Of a stretch of DNA of 48,285 bases, positions 32,037 through 41,133 are shown one piece after another. The notes below the pieces were generated by a model. That model did not search any database and was not told where the DNA came from. It saw nothing but the letters and a program-made list of their open reading frames with translations. Position numbers and translations under genes: made by a program. Numbering within the stretch: the first letter of the stretch is position 1; every line of letters starts with the position of its first letter. This DNA is from Clostridia bacterium (GTDB lineage Bacteria > Bacillota > Clostridia > TANB77 > CAG-508): contig JAFXOY010000003.1 of assembly GCA_017528375.1 (NCBI GenBank), forward strand, positions 1 to 48,285. Direction: 5' to 3'.

Positions 32037-34185
32037 TAAACTCATACTCTTTCTTATCTCTCCAACTTGTCTCAGACATTTCTACCTCAGCAATCATTGG
32101 AATATTTTTTATAACATCTAAGGTGTCTTCCATAATGTGTTTTAGTTCTTTAACATATTTCTCTTTACCTTTTGGTACTAAGAATATTAACTCGTCGTGT
32201 ATAGGAAGCACCATTTTAATACCTAAATCATTTTCTTTTAGGTATTTCCATATTTTTATCTCAAAAGTTTTTACCATATCTGCACAGGTGCCTTGTATCA
32301 AATAGTTGCAACCTTTATAGAATTGCCTACTATCTTCCATATAATATCTTCTACCATATAAGTTTTCAATGAACCCATATGTAGTAAGTTGTTCATTAAC
32401 CCAATTTTGGTAGTCTCTAATTCTAGGAAATGCTTTGTAAAACGCATCATCAAGTGCTTTAGCAACTTCTTCACTTACACCAAGACTTTCTTTTAGTGCC
32501 TCTACACCACCTTGATACACTTTAAGGAAGTTACATCTCTTTCCTAGTTTTCTTTTCTTTTTAAATTCTTCACTATTAGGGTCAAGATTAGGGAAGGCGT
32601 GTCTAGTTGTTTCACTATGAAGGTCGGTTGGTTCCCACTCTTTACCAGTACCACACTCAAACCATTTCTTTTCATTAAAATGTTTAATGTGCTCAGGATT
32701 ATTATAGTCAAACATTGTAGTAACTTCATTGTAACATTTATAAGGCATATATGCTCTGCATAGATTAAGGTCAGGCTCTTGGCTATGGAATATAGTATAT
32801 TGTGCTTGTACACGAAGTTCCATTTGACTTTCGTCTATGAAAAACAAATTATAACCCTCATCACATACAAATGCACGTCTAGGATGGAATAACTCATTCC
32901 CATCTCTATCAAATAAACCTTCTTTTGGTTGTTGTTGCATATCACAACTAACTCTACCACTAACAGCACCATTATTATTAATATCAGTGTATATTCTACC
33001 ATTTACAACAGCATTTAATTTGCCATCAACATATGTTGATAACCATTTATCTAATGTTCTAAGTTCCATAATATTGTTACACACATTGATAAGTGTCTCA
33101 TCAGTTGTATTAGCAACAATATACTTTAATGCTTTTTCGTCGGCTTTCTCAGTTTTTACTTTAAATTTATTAAGAAGTATTTTCTTAATTTCATTATGTT
33201 GACCTACTGAGAACTCTTTACCAGTATAAATATAAAGTTCTAAGTACAATAATTCTCTATAAGCAACTATCTTTTTTCTACTTTCTAGTATATAGTCAAC
33301 ATCTACTTTAAAACCTGTATTCTCCATATAGGCAACGGCTTTAATAAGTTCTCCTTCTCTTTTAAGTACTGTGAAGTCTTTATCAACTTCTTTTAGTACT
33401 GGTAAGGCTTTCTTTAAGTACTCTAGCATTATAACAATATCGTCAGCAGCATAGTTTTCCATTAATGTATATTCTTTATCCCATACATCTTTATAATTTG
33501 CTCTTTTAAAATTTTTATCTATATATTGGAAATATGGATTATCGTCATTAACCCATTTAGTTCTAGTTTTCTCATAAGCATCTATAAGTGCTGTGAGTTT
33601 ACCAGTTCCTCTAACTTTTCCATCTTTAGTAATAGTACTAAAACCATCATTAGGAAATTCTTCTATAATTCCTTTTCTTAGGTGTTCTCTACGTTCTCTA
33701 TCTATTTTATGTATAATATCTTTAATAATATGTCCAGCAAATTTTGCCTCATCATCAATATATTTAGTTCCTAGTGCTTCTAAACTCATACTTTCTCTTT
33801 CGTCAGCGTTTTCAGTAAGTCTAGCAACTGTTATACTGTCATAGATTTTAACTGTATCAGGAATAGGAGAACCACCATTTTGAAACATATGATAGTCATA
33901 TTTAGCATTATGAGCAAATATAGGTATTTGATGTTCATTAATATAGTTTATAAATACATTACCAACTTCTTTAGTATAAGGTACTACAAATACACAATTA
34001 TTACCTTCGGGTGTTGACCAACCATAAGATAATAGAAAAGGTTTATCAGTTATAATATTAAGACCAGTTGTTTCAGTATCAAACCCAATATAATTTATAG
34101 GATAACCAGTATTTAAACTTGCAAGTACTTGTGCATCATTATCTAATCTTTTATATTTATATTTTAGTTTTTGATGTAAATACAT
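32029..34185 (-). CDS. polA-like: DNA polymerase, family A, with 3'-5' exonuclease
   Basis: 718 aa. The exonuclease domain (1-260) has Exo I FDTETTGLN, Exo II AHNAKYDYHMF and Exo III YAADDIVIML, i.e. all DEDDy acidic residues. The polymerase domain has motif A LFFIDESQMELRVQA (near 440), motif B RKLGKRCNFLKVYQGG (near 560) and motif C LPIHDELIFLVPK (near 665). Motif A has Glu where most family A enzymes have Tyr (D-Y-S-Q). No 5' nuclease domain, as usual for phage replicases. It copies the phage genome with the primase-helicase encoded next door. Confidence 0.95.
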   Translation of the reverse strand: MYLHQKLKYKYKRLDNDAQVLASLNTGYPINYIGFDTETTGLNIITDKPFLLSYGWSTPEGNNCVFVVPYTKEVGNVFINYINEHQIPIFAHNAKYDYHMFQNGGSPIPDTVKIYDSITVARLTENADERESMSLEALGTKYIDDEAKFAGHIIKDIIHKIDRERREHLRKGIIEEFPNDGFSTITKDGKVRGTGKLTALIDAYEKTRTKWVNDDNPYFQYIDKNFKRANYKDVWDKEYTLMENYAADDIVIMLEYLKKALPVLKEVDKDFTVLKREGELIKAVAYMENTGFKVDVDYILESRKKIVAYRELLYLELYIYTGKEFSVGQHNEIKKILLNKFKVKTEKADEKALKYIVANTTDETLINVCNNIMELRTLDKWLSTYVDGKLNAVVNGRIYTDINNNGAVSGRVSCDMQQQPKEGLFDRDGNELFHPRRAFVCDEGYNLFFIDESQMELRVQAQYTIFHSQEPDLNLCRAYMPYKCYNEVTTMFDYNNPEHIKHFNEKKWFECGTGKEWEPTDLHSETTRHAFPNLDPNSEEFKKKRKLGKRCNFLKVYQGGVEALKESLGVSEEVAKALDDAFYKAFPRIRDYQNWVNEQLTTYGFIENLYGRRYYMEDSRQFYKGCNYLIQGTCADMVKTFEIKIWKYLKENDLGIKMVLPIHDELIFLVPKGKEKYVKELKHIMEDTLDVIKNIPMIAEVEMSETSWRDKKEYEFNE

Positions 34186-34700
34186 TATTCTACCTCCTCA
34201 TCAGTTTTCCATTTTAATAGCACATTTGTAAGCCCATCTATTATTTCTAAAAACCCTTTTATTTCATTTCTATAAATTAAGTTTCCTGATACAACTGGTT
34301 CATCATCAAGGTCTCTTAACCACTCGTCAGTAAGAAAATACCTAGGGTCGTTAAGTTCTCTATGCATATAAAGGTTTTGTGGAGAAATAAGAAGATAGTT
34401 TTTAGCAATTTTATATGGAGTTTCACCATAACACATCCCCATAAACATAACCTCTTGTCTCCATTTAATTTTTCTAGTTTTAGATTTTCTTTTAATGTCA
34501 AATCTTCTAGCAAGAACAGTATCTAATAAATCTTTATTTCTTTTAAACCCAATACATAACCCATTAAATATGTCCATAACATTATTATAACCAAACTCCC
34601 TTTCAAAGAGGTCAAATAAAAGTATAAACCTGACCTCTAATATCCTAGGGTGTTTTTTATATTTGTCTAATAATTCTTTAGTTATCTCAACTTTCACCAA
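34185..34700 (-). CDS. hypothetical DNA-binding-like protein, 171 aa
   Basis: No ATG lies at the start. TTG at 34700 or GTG at 34697 are the candidates, both with poor ribosome-binding sequences. A central segment (GMCYGETPYKIAKNYLLISP) looks like a helix-turn-helix preceded by a basic stretch (DIKRKSKTRKIKWRQE). It is sandwiched between primase-helicase and polymerase with a one-base overlap to the latter, so a replication accessory role is likely. Family not recognised. Confidence 0.65.
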   Translation of the reverse strand: MVKVEITKELLDKYKKHPRILEVRFILLFDLFEREFGYNNVMDIFNGLCIGFKRNKDLLDTVLARRFDIKRKSKTRKIKWRQEVMFMGMCYGETPYKIAKNYLLISPQNLYMHRELNDPRYFLTDEWLRDLDDEPVVSGNLIYRNEIKGFLEIIDGLTNVLLKWKTDEEVE

Positions 34701-34714
34701 TTTTCACCAACTTT

Positions 34715-37468
34715 CTATAAATCATTTATAAACTCAACTCCACTTGAGTTCTCAACTTTATTACCTATATCAGTTCTAAAAGATTTATCTATAAGATTAT
34801 AAACTTTTCTAAACTTATTTGTAGGATATGCATTATCACTATTAACTCTTATAAACTTACAAGCAACCATTTTATTAAACAATATGGCAAATTTACCATT
34901 ATCTAAACCACTAATACTAAGTAAATTTCCTCTAGTTGTTCTATTTTGTGTGCCTATAAAGTCTATAAATGTAGAATTATGTGCATATAAATCTTGTAAG
35001 TTCTTAATGTCCTTATCATCATATTCACTATATGCTCTATAATCTAATGCATAATCTCTTAATTTGAATACTGGACTTGTATAAATTTTAGTCAAATACT
35101 CAACCATAAAATCTACTATCTCTTTTGTTACTATAATATTCTCATAAGTTTCGTCAACATTCATAACCAAACTTGCTAGTGCTACACAAAATCTTGCTAG
35201 TTTTTTGCTTGTAGTAGTTCCAAATAATGGAAAATTACACTCAAATAATTTATTAAGTTCTTCACTTTTCTCCCAAATATAACTTTCTACACCATCAGCA
35301 AACTTAACATTATCTATACCTCTAGTTACAACCCAATTTGCTTTTTCTTCATAACATTCTTTAGGAATAGGGTCTCCTATAAGTTGATAAGCAAACGGAT
35401 TAAATCTATTCTCTACTTTAGGTATAAGAAGAAAACCATCATATCTAGCAACATCCTCAGCACTTTTTATAAGTTCCATTAAAGGCATTACACCATTAGG
35501 GAATGTACTAAGAAATCTAGGGTTTCCACTTTCGTCATTAATAGGATTAGATATTGTAATCATTCTAAGTTTGCAAGGTACAACAAGTTCTCCACTAACT
35601 CTAGATATTCTAAGTTCATTACTAGACCTTATATCGGTCATAGTTTTTATAAAGTCAGGTCTAGCACCACTAAATTCTTCTAGTATAACAAGTCTTTTGT
35701 GTTGTCTAGGAATAGCACCTATTGTGTTACAAAATGCACCATCTACTTTATTAGACCCACCAATAAGACCAACTGTAGTTGAGGTTTTTAGTGATAAGAA
35801 GTGCCCAAAGTTATAAAGTTCAGTCATTTTGCTAGTTGTTTCAGATTTACCTACTTGGGTATCTCCTAAGAAAAACACATCAAGTGCACCTCTCATAGGT
35901 TCTCCATAATTAAAATCTAATATACTATTAAATACTAAATCACTCATTAACCATATATCATAGTTTAAGTGTTTAGCAATATAATGTTTAGCACTTTCAT
36001 ATAATTTATCTAATCTTTCTTTAATACTACCTTCACTTCTAAATTTACTTAATTTATCTATATTAACCACATAGTTATTGTCATCATTTATTAGTTTTAC
36101 ATTAAATGCAACAGCAATTAATTTTTGGTTTTTAGTAGGGTGTGGGTATATTCTATAATCTATAACATACTGAGCACCTACATTAAGTTTCTCAAAACTA
36201 TAAATGTCTAGGTTTACCCCTGAACCATCATTGTCTTTGTCAGATATGACAGATTTAAAAATTGTTTTAGGTTCTTTTGGTCTAATCTCAACAAATGGTT
36301 CTTTAGATGGTATTCCTAAATAACTTTTAAATTTACTATTTAACTCAACTGTTTTTGCATTAATCTCTATAAGTTCTAACATATCTTGCATATTTTGTTT
36401 TTCTAAAAACCAAACCCTTTTCTCTCCTTCAAATAAAGTATCTAGTTTAGTACCACTATCTTTGATTTTTTCTATTTCTACGACAGTAGGTACTGAATAA
36501 GGGTCAGCAAATTCACTTGTAATTGTTACTAAACTTCTTAAATCTTTTCTTAATTTACTATCTTTTAATGCTTGTTTTATTGTTGTTAATTTTAAATTAT
36601 CACTATCTTCTAAATTAAAATGATGTTGCTCAAGAGAATAAAATTCAAAAACATTACCATTGTACTTATTTATGTAATCATAAAAATCTTCTTTATTCTC
36701 CTTTACAACATCTCCTATATCTATATATTTTATACTTTTTACTATATTTTTTATTTCTTTATATACTGTTTCCATACCCTTTCTACCAGGGTCGTCATTA
36801 TCATAGCATACTACTATATCTTTATCTTTAAATGCATTTATAACATATTCATTAGGTTTAGCACCAGCACCACCAGTTAGAGTGTAAGCATTTAACCCAA
36901 CTTCTCTTGCCATAAGCATATCTTTTTCACCTTCAAATAAATAACAAGTGTTATCACTAGATAAAAACTTATCATAAGGAATAATCCAACCTACCCTAGC
37001 ATTTTCATTTGAAGATACTTTAGGTTGACCTTCATATTTATTAATATTATATCTTCTAATATCAACTAAAATCTTGTTATAAAATACTGGTATTCCAAGA
37101 TAACTTTTATCTCCATCTTTAATAAGTCCTAGTTTCATATCTTCTATAGTTTGCTTACTAATTCCTAGATTTACTACTTTAGAAATCATAAGAGGATTTG
37201 CCCAAAGAAGTCCTCTTTCAATTTCCCATTTATCTTGTACTTTGTATTTTTCTAATAATTTAATTGCGTCAGCACTAGAAATTCCATTTATTCTAGCAAT
37301 AAACTGTTCTTCATTATACCCTATATCACAAACCCAGCAGTGAAATAGGTCTTTATATGTATTAATTGAGGCAGATGGGTGTGTGTCCTCGTGAAAAGGA
37401 CACAACACCTTTACTTCTTCATTTTCCCAGTTTTCTACCTCATTAAAATACTTTTTAAAGTACTCCAT
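34715..37468 (-). CDS. primase-helicase: CHC2 zinc finger, TOPRIM, MCM-like AAA+
   Basis: 917 aa. Residues about 20-50: CPFHEDTHPSASINTYK with WVC (CHC2 zinc finger). Residues about 190-235: TOPRIM, with FEGEKD and DIVVCYDNDDPGRKG providing the metal-binding Glu and Asp-x-Asp. Residues about 530-690: AAA+ with Walker A LGDTQVGKS, Walker B RLVILEEFSG and MITISNP (sensor). The AAA+ part is closest to MCM-type helicases rather than to the DnaB/T7 gp4 RecA-type helicase expected after such a primase. The C-terminal 150 residues are helical (possible winged helix). It would prime and unwind for the family A polymerase. Start overlaps the previous stop (TAATG). Confidence 0.88.
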   Translation of the reverse strand: MEYFKKYFNEVENWENEEVKVLCPFHEDTHPSASINTYKDLFHCWVCDIGYNEEQFIARINGISSADAIKLLEKYKVQDKWEIERGLLWANPLMISKVVNLGISKQTIEDMKLGLIKDGDKSYLGIPVFYNKILVDIRRYNINKYEGQPKVSSNENARVGWIIPYDKFLSSDNTCYLFEGEKDMLMAREVGLNAYTLTGGAGAKPNEYVINAFKDKDIVVCYDNDDPGRKGMETVYKEIKNIVKSIKYIDIGDVVKENKEDFYDYINKYNGNVFEFYSLEQHHFNLEDSDNLKLTTIKQALKDSKLRKDLRSLVTITSEFADPYSVPTVVEIEKIKDSGTKLDTLFEGEKRVWFLEKQNMQDMLELIEINAKTVELNSKFKSYLGIPSKEPFVEIRPKEPKTIFKSVISDKDNDGSGVNLDIYSFEKLNVGAQYVIDYRIYPHPTKNQKLIAVAFNVKLINDDNNYVVNIDKLSKFRSEGSIKERLDKLYESAKHYIAKHLNYDIWLMSDLVFNSILDFNYGEPMRGALDVFFLGDTQVGKSETTSKMTELYNFGHFLSLKTSTTVGLIGGSNKVDGAFCNTIGAIPRQHKRLVILEEFSGARPDFIKTMTDIRSSNELRISRVSGELVVPCKLRMITISNPINDESGNPRFLSTFPNGVMPLMELIKSAEDVARYDGFLLIPKVENRFNPFAYQLIGDPIPKECYEEKANWVVTRGIDNVKFADGVESYIWEKSEELNKLFECNFPLFGTTTSKKLARFCVALASLVMNVDETYENIIVTKEIVDFMVEYLTKIYTSPVFKLRDYALDYRAYSEYDDKDIKNLQDLYAHNSTFIDFIGTQNRTTRGNLLSISGLDNGKFAILFNKMVACKFIRVNSDNAYPTNKFRKVYNLIDKSFRTDIGNKVENSSGVEFINDL

Positions 37469-38019
37469 TATATACCAAGATTAATTTCAGTACTTTCAGT
37501 TTCTTTATTTAAAGGTTTTAAAGATTTAATTCTATTTACTTCTCTTGTTACTTCTTCATCTATACCTGTATCTTTATTTTGTACTGTCTTTTTATAACTG
37601 TCAGTAAACACATTTCCTATACATTCTTTACCTATACAAGTACTTTGAATTTGACTTGCCATAAGTTCTTTTAAATTAAGAGCATATAAGAAATTAGGTA
37701 TTGCCCAGTTCATATTTGGGTGAGTTGTTAAGTTGTGAAATATAACTCTACCATTATATTCTCCACCAACAACTTCAAATTTAACATTACAATTATAAAA
37801 TTCACAGTTATTAATTGTTTCAGTTACATTATTACCTTTTTCATCCTTAATTGCGTTTCCATTTTCATCTCTTTGAATTACTTTAATTGTCTTTGTACTC
37901 TTTTTCCAAGGGTCAATTTCTTTAACTTTTAATAGATATTCTCCATCAGGAATTGGTTCAAAGTTAGTTTGACCACCTTCTTTTGCTACATACTTATTAT
38001 CTAAACCTGTATTTACCAT
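37468..38019 (-). CDS. DUF669-like ssDNA-binding protein
   Basis: 183 aa. NFEPIPDGEYLLKVKEID, then a central NCEFYNCNVKFEVVGGEYNGRV and the segment IFHNLTTHPNMNWAIPNFLY match the DUF669 family, beta-rich proteins thought to bind single-stranded DNA in phage replication. It lies directly upstream of the primase-helicase and downstream of the annealing protein, which fits. Start after GTGGTGAATAATTT. Confidence 0.75.
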   Translation of the reverse strand: MVNTGLDNKYVAKEGGQTNFEPIPDGEYLLKVKEIDPWKKSTKTIKVIQRDENGNAIKDEKGNNVTETINNCEFYNCNVKFEVVGGEYNGRVIFHNLTTHPNMNWAIPNFLYALNLKELMASQIQSTCIGKECIGNVFTDSYKKTVQNKDTGIDEEVTREVNRIKSLKPLNKETESTEINLGI

Positions 38020-38022
38020 AAA

Positions 38023-38316
38023 TTATTCACCACTTTCTTCACTATCTTCATTATCTTCTTTAATTTCAATACTACTATTACCACTTTCAAGTTCATTTAA
38101 CAAATTAATCATAAATGCTTTACCAAACATTTCTCCATACATTCTATATTCATTTTCCATTTCAATAAATATATCTTCAAATTTCTTTTTGTCTTTTTCA
38201 TCTTTGCATAAATTTGTTTCACAAAATTCTTTATATTCTTTAAGTCCTTGATTAATTGTGATTGCTTGTGCTTTATCTAGCAATTTCTTAAAATCAAATG
38301 CACGTAGAGTTGCCAT
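38023..38316 (-). CDS. acidic helical hypothetical protein, 97 aa
   Basis: Helical with a Ser/Glu/Asp-rich C-terminal tail (IEIKEDNEDSEESGE), the kind of acidic tail used for contacts with replication partners. GAAAAGGAGG precedes the ATG, which overlaps the upstream gene's stop. No family recognised. Confidence 0.65.
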   Translation of the reverse strand: MATLRAFDFKKLLDKAQAITINQGLKEYKEFCETNLCKDEKDKKKFEDIFIEMENEYRMYGEMFGKAFMINLLNELESGNSSIEIKEDNEDSEESGE

Positions 38317-38534
38317 TATTTTTCCTCCTTTTCTTCTTCAACTTTATGAAATAATATTTTAGCCAATTCAGCAAGTGTAAGTGTATTATTTAATGACATC
38401 ATTGAAACAAAACCTACATCATCACATCCAGCACTTTTCATTTCATTTGTAAGTTTTACAACAACCTCAGCACTTGCTTTAGGAAGAATTTCTTTTAATT
38501 CTTCATAAGTATAAGTTTTATCTTTCTCTATCAT
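38316..38534 (-). CDS. small hypothetical protein, 72 aa
   Basis: Helical, with YTYEELKEILPKASAEVVVK and a Glu/Lys tail. AAAGGAGG precedes the ATG; TAATG overlap with the next gene. No family recognised. Part of the recombination/replication operon. Confidence 0.65.
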   Translation of the reverse strand: MIEKDKTYTYEELKEILPKASAEVVVKLTNEMKSAGCDDVGFVSMMSLNNTLTLAELAKILFHKVEEEKEEK

Positions 38535-38547
38535 AATTTCCTCCTTT

Positions 38548-39282
38548 CTACATATTATGATTTACTATATATGCTAACATTTCTTGTATAATTTCTCTAT
38601 TATAAATAAATGTTTCTATAGTCTTAACCACATTTTTTACAGTGTGTATTTTATATATTGTTATAGTTCCAAATATATCTAAATCATAAAGATAAGTTAT
38701 TTTATAATTAGAACCTATTCTTTGAGTATATAGATATTCAAAGTTTTCATTTAAGAATTTCTTAATTATAAGATTATCTCCTGATTTATATTTGAAATCT
38801 AAGAAATTAATTGGACTTTGGTCTTTAATAGTTGCAATTTCATTTTCAATTCTTGTTCTATTAATTTCTTCAATTTTAGCAAATTCTTCGTCAGACACGT
38901 TTGGATTATTTAATGCAAATTCTCCTAACCAGTCCTCAAATTCATTTCTAATTTGGTCAATAACCCCATTAGTTATGTCCATATAATTCTTTTCAATATT
39001 TTTTCTAAGTTTTAAATTATCTATCTTTTTATAAGTTGTCATATCTTTAAATTCTTCGTCAACTTTATCAACATCACAATTTACTAATTCTTGAAATAAG
39101 AATAGTAATGGTGGGGTAAGTTCTAGTAATTTAAAACTTTGTGTTAATTCTTTCTTTATATATTTACCACCTAAACGTAATACGTTTTCAGTTGCAATAT
39201 GTAATTCATTATCAAATTTTAATAAATAATATTTATTGTTTTCTAGTTCATAGAATTTTTTATAATCTTTATTTATCTTCAT
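38548..39282 (-). CDS. hypothetical protein, 244 aa
   Basis: The N-terminal part is mixed alpha/beta, the middle (about 80-150) strongly helical and acidic, the C-terminal part beta-rich with Tyr and Ile (FEYLYTQRIGSNYKITYLYD). No motif of a known enzyme. It sits 8 bases after the annealing protein with TAGGAGATATT as its site, so it is probably a recombination or replication partner. Confidence 0.7.
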   Translation of the reverse strand: MKINKDYKKFYELENNKYYLLKFDNELHIATENVLRLGGKYIKKELTQSFKLLELTPPLLFLFQELVNCDVDKVDEEFKDMTTYKKIDNLKLRKNIEKNYMDITNGVIDQIRNEFEDWLGEFALNNPNVSDEEFAKIEEINRTRIENEIATIKDQSPINFLDFKYKSGDNLIIKKFLNENFEYLYTQRIGSNYKITYLYDLDIFGTITIYKIHTVKNVVKTIETFIYNREIIQEMLAYIVNHNM

Positions 39283-39290
39283 AATATCTC

Positions 39291-40205
39291 CTAATCTAGC
39301 ATATTTGTAATTGCTCTAGTAAATACGCTAACATCTTGAAAATGACTTAATTTTTCACAAAGTGTGTTATCAGTATCTTCAAGACTTAATGTAAACCCGT
39401 GTTGTCTTAAAATTGGAACATTAATACTTTGTAATACTTTAGTCATTTTATCTTTGTCGGATGTCTTAATTAATGCACATAGGTCAGTTATTTCTTTTGG
39501 ATATGAGAATTTAGTTGCATCAAGTTCTTCAATAACCTCTTGTGGTTCAAAAGTTCTTTCTCCATTTAGAAATGCAGAAGTTTCTCCACCATCTAAAATG
39601 TCTTGTACTTTTTGTTCCTCAGTTAATTCAACTTTTTTAGGTTCTTCAACTTTTTTAGGTTCTTCAACTTTAACTTCTTTTTTAGTTGTCTTTTTAACCT
39701 CAGGTTTCTTTTCTTCTTCTTTTTCGTCAAATTGAAGGTCTTTATTTTCATAAAGTTTTAACCCAAGTCCAGTTGCTCTACTTGCAACCTTAGCAAGTGC
39801 ACGTTTTAGTGCTTTATTAACTAAATTTTGATTATAAATTTTAGCAGCACTATAATCTTGTTCTTGAATAGGATATTCTTCTACAAAAGTTTTACCTAAA
39901 AATGTACAAGATACTTTAACAAAATGAGACATTACCATAGCACTTGTTCTATTAACAATACCATCTTTGTTTTCCACAAGGTTTTCATTAACAAACATAT
40001 CAGTCCATACTATATCTCCTGTTTCAGTTTCTATTGTTTTAAATTCAGCATTTGCATCTTGCATATAAGTTAGTCTTTCCATAGTTGCCCAAGGAATATA
40101 ACTAGCACCGTTATATGTTTCTTTTAAGAAGCCTTCTATTGATTTGGCTTCTTCACTTTTTCCATTATAGTTTTCTTTATATTGTTTTAACCATTTATCG
40201 TTCAT
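39291..40205 (-). CDS. DUF1071-type single-strand annealing protein
   Basis: 304 aa. YIPWATMERLTYMQDANAEF, a central beta region and the helix VNKALKRALAKVASRATGLG followed by LKLYENKDLQ match the DUF1071 recombinase pattern. Residues about 165-215 are a Lys/Glu/Pro-rich linker (KKPEVKKTTKKEVKVEEPKK), followed by a C-terminal helical domain. It should anneal complementary strands produced by the YqaJ exonuclease, as in phage single-strand annealing recombination. It has its own promoter upstream (40226-40257). Confidence 0.82.
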   Translation of the reverse strand: MNDKWLKQYKENYNGKSEEAKSIEGFLKETYNGASYIPWATMERLTYMQDANAEFKTIETETGDIVWTDMFVNENLVENKDGIVNRTSAMVMSHFVKVSCTFLGKTFVEEYPIQEQDYSAAKIYNQNLVNKALKRALAKVASRATGLGLKLYENKDLQFDEKEEEKKPEVKKTTKKEVKVEEPKKVEEPKKVELTEEQKVQDILDGGETSAFLNGERTFEPQEVIEELDATKFSYPKEITDLCALIKTSDKDKMTKVLQSINVPILRQHGFTLSLEDTDNTLCEKLSHFQDVSVFTRAITNMLD

Positions 40206-40225
40206 ACGATACCTCCTTCTTTTTC

Positions 40226-40257
40226 ATTATAGCACACGACTTTTTAAATCTTGCACT
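40226..40257 (-). promoter_or_regulatory. promoter with AGTGCAAGATT box
   Basis: On the - strand, AGTGCAAGATT (40257-40247) and TGCTATAAT (40234-40226). Spacing from TGCAAG to TATAAT is 18 bp, identical to the other three members. Drives the annealing-protein operon, 21 bases before its ATG. Confidence 0.7.
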
Positions 40258-40270
40258 ATTCTAATTAAAA

Positions 40271-40645
40271 TTATTGCATATTTTGAATTACTTGTCTTTC
40301 AACTTCGTTATTAAATTCTCTTAATTCTTTAAAAACATTTAACATAATTTGACTATTCAAATGACCTATCTTTTTATGTATTTGTGTTTTAGCAAGAACG
40401 TGTACTTTACTTAAATTAATTATACAGTCTTTATCTAAATTTCCATCTCCAGGTCTTAGTCTTACTACATAAGAATTTCCTAAAAAATTATTAGTTGTAA
40501 TCTTCACACAATTAATATTTGTGTGTCCACTTGTATATTTTCTATCGTCTCTTTCATTATAGATTATTAGAAATATACCAATTTTTGGTTCTCCTTCAAA
40601 CCCATTGTAACTTGCTGTTACAATGTCTCCAGCACTCATTATCAC
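40271..40645 (-). CDS. PemK/MazF-like protein
   Basis: 124 aa. The GTG at 40645 has GGAA 8 bases upstream; the ATG two codons later is the alternative. It follows the order of the MazF/PemK fold: GDIVTASYNGFEGEPKIGIF at the start, a central beta part, YVVRLRPGDGNLDKDC, then the diagnostic NLSKVHVLAKTQIHKKIGHL. MazF-family proteins are sequence-specific endoribonucleases. The usual catalytic Arg/Ser-Thr positions cannot be assigned surely by eye. No antitoxin-like partner is evident unless the 82-aa or 69-aa neighbour serves. Possible host mRNA cleavage or counter-defence function. Confidence 0.65.
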   Translation of the reverse strand: MIMSAGDIVTASYNGFEGEPKIGIFLIIYNERDDRKYTSGHTNINCVKITTNNFLGNSYVVRLRPGDGNLDKDCIINLSKVHVLAKTQIHKKIGHLNSQIMLNVFKELREFNNEVERQVIQNMQ

Positions 40646-40660
40646 TTTATCACTTCCTTT

Positions 40661-40909
40661 CTATTTTTCAATTTTACAATACAAATCGTCTTCTAGTGTC
40701 ACGCAAGTTGCGTATTCAGTTTTAATTTCTTTATGAAATTTTACATCATTAACTAATTTAATTACTAATAATACTAATAAAATAATATAAATTATAGTTA
40801 TTATTGCACTTGTTACTATTCTTGTTTTAAGAATTTGTCTATTAGCATTATCAATACTTTTAGTTATAAATTCAAGTTCTTCATTAGTAAATTTTTCTTC
40901 TTCTAACAT
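40661..40909 (-). CDS. single-pass membrane protein, 82 aa
   Basis: The N-terminal 30 residues are acidic and helical. Residues about 32-52 (IVTSAIITIIYIILLVLLVI) form one transmembrane helix. The C-terminal 30 residues contain two Cys (YATCVTLEDDLYCKIEK). Role unknown. GGAGG precedes the ATG, which overlaps the upstream stop (TAATG). Confidence 0.7.
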   Translation of the reverse strand: MLEEEKFTNEELEFITKSIDNANRQILKTRIVTSAIITIIYIILLVLLVIKLVNDVKFHKEIKTEYATCVTLEDDLYCKIEK

Positions 40910-41118
40910 TACTTGTTACCTCCTTCTTCTATTTCTTTAATGGCATTTCCAAATATATTGTTTAATGCTTTTATATGTTCTAATAAAACTTTATTACTTT
41001 TATCAAACTTTATAGCACATAACTCTTGAAAACCCTCTCCACCTAATAACTCTCTACTTGCTAAACTTTCAAAATAACTACATATTACTTGTCTTGCTAT
41101 ATCTATATTAGTTTTCAT
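40909..41118 (-). CDS. small hypothetical protein, 69 aa
   Basis: Helical (MKTNIDIARQVICSYFESLA ... LLEHIKALNNIFGNAIKEIE). AAAGGTGATGG precedes the ATG. Coupled to the membrane protein. No family recognised. Confidence 0.65.
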   Translation of the reverse strand: MKTNIDIARQVICSYFESLASRELLGGEGFQELCAIKFDKSNKVLLEHIKALNNIFGNAIKEIEEGGNK

Positions 41119-41133
41119 TTTACCATCACCTTT

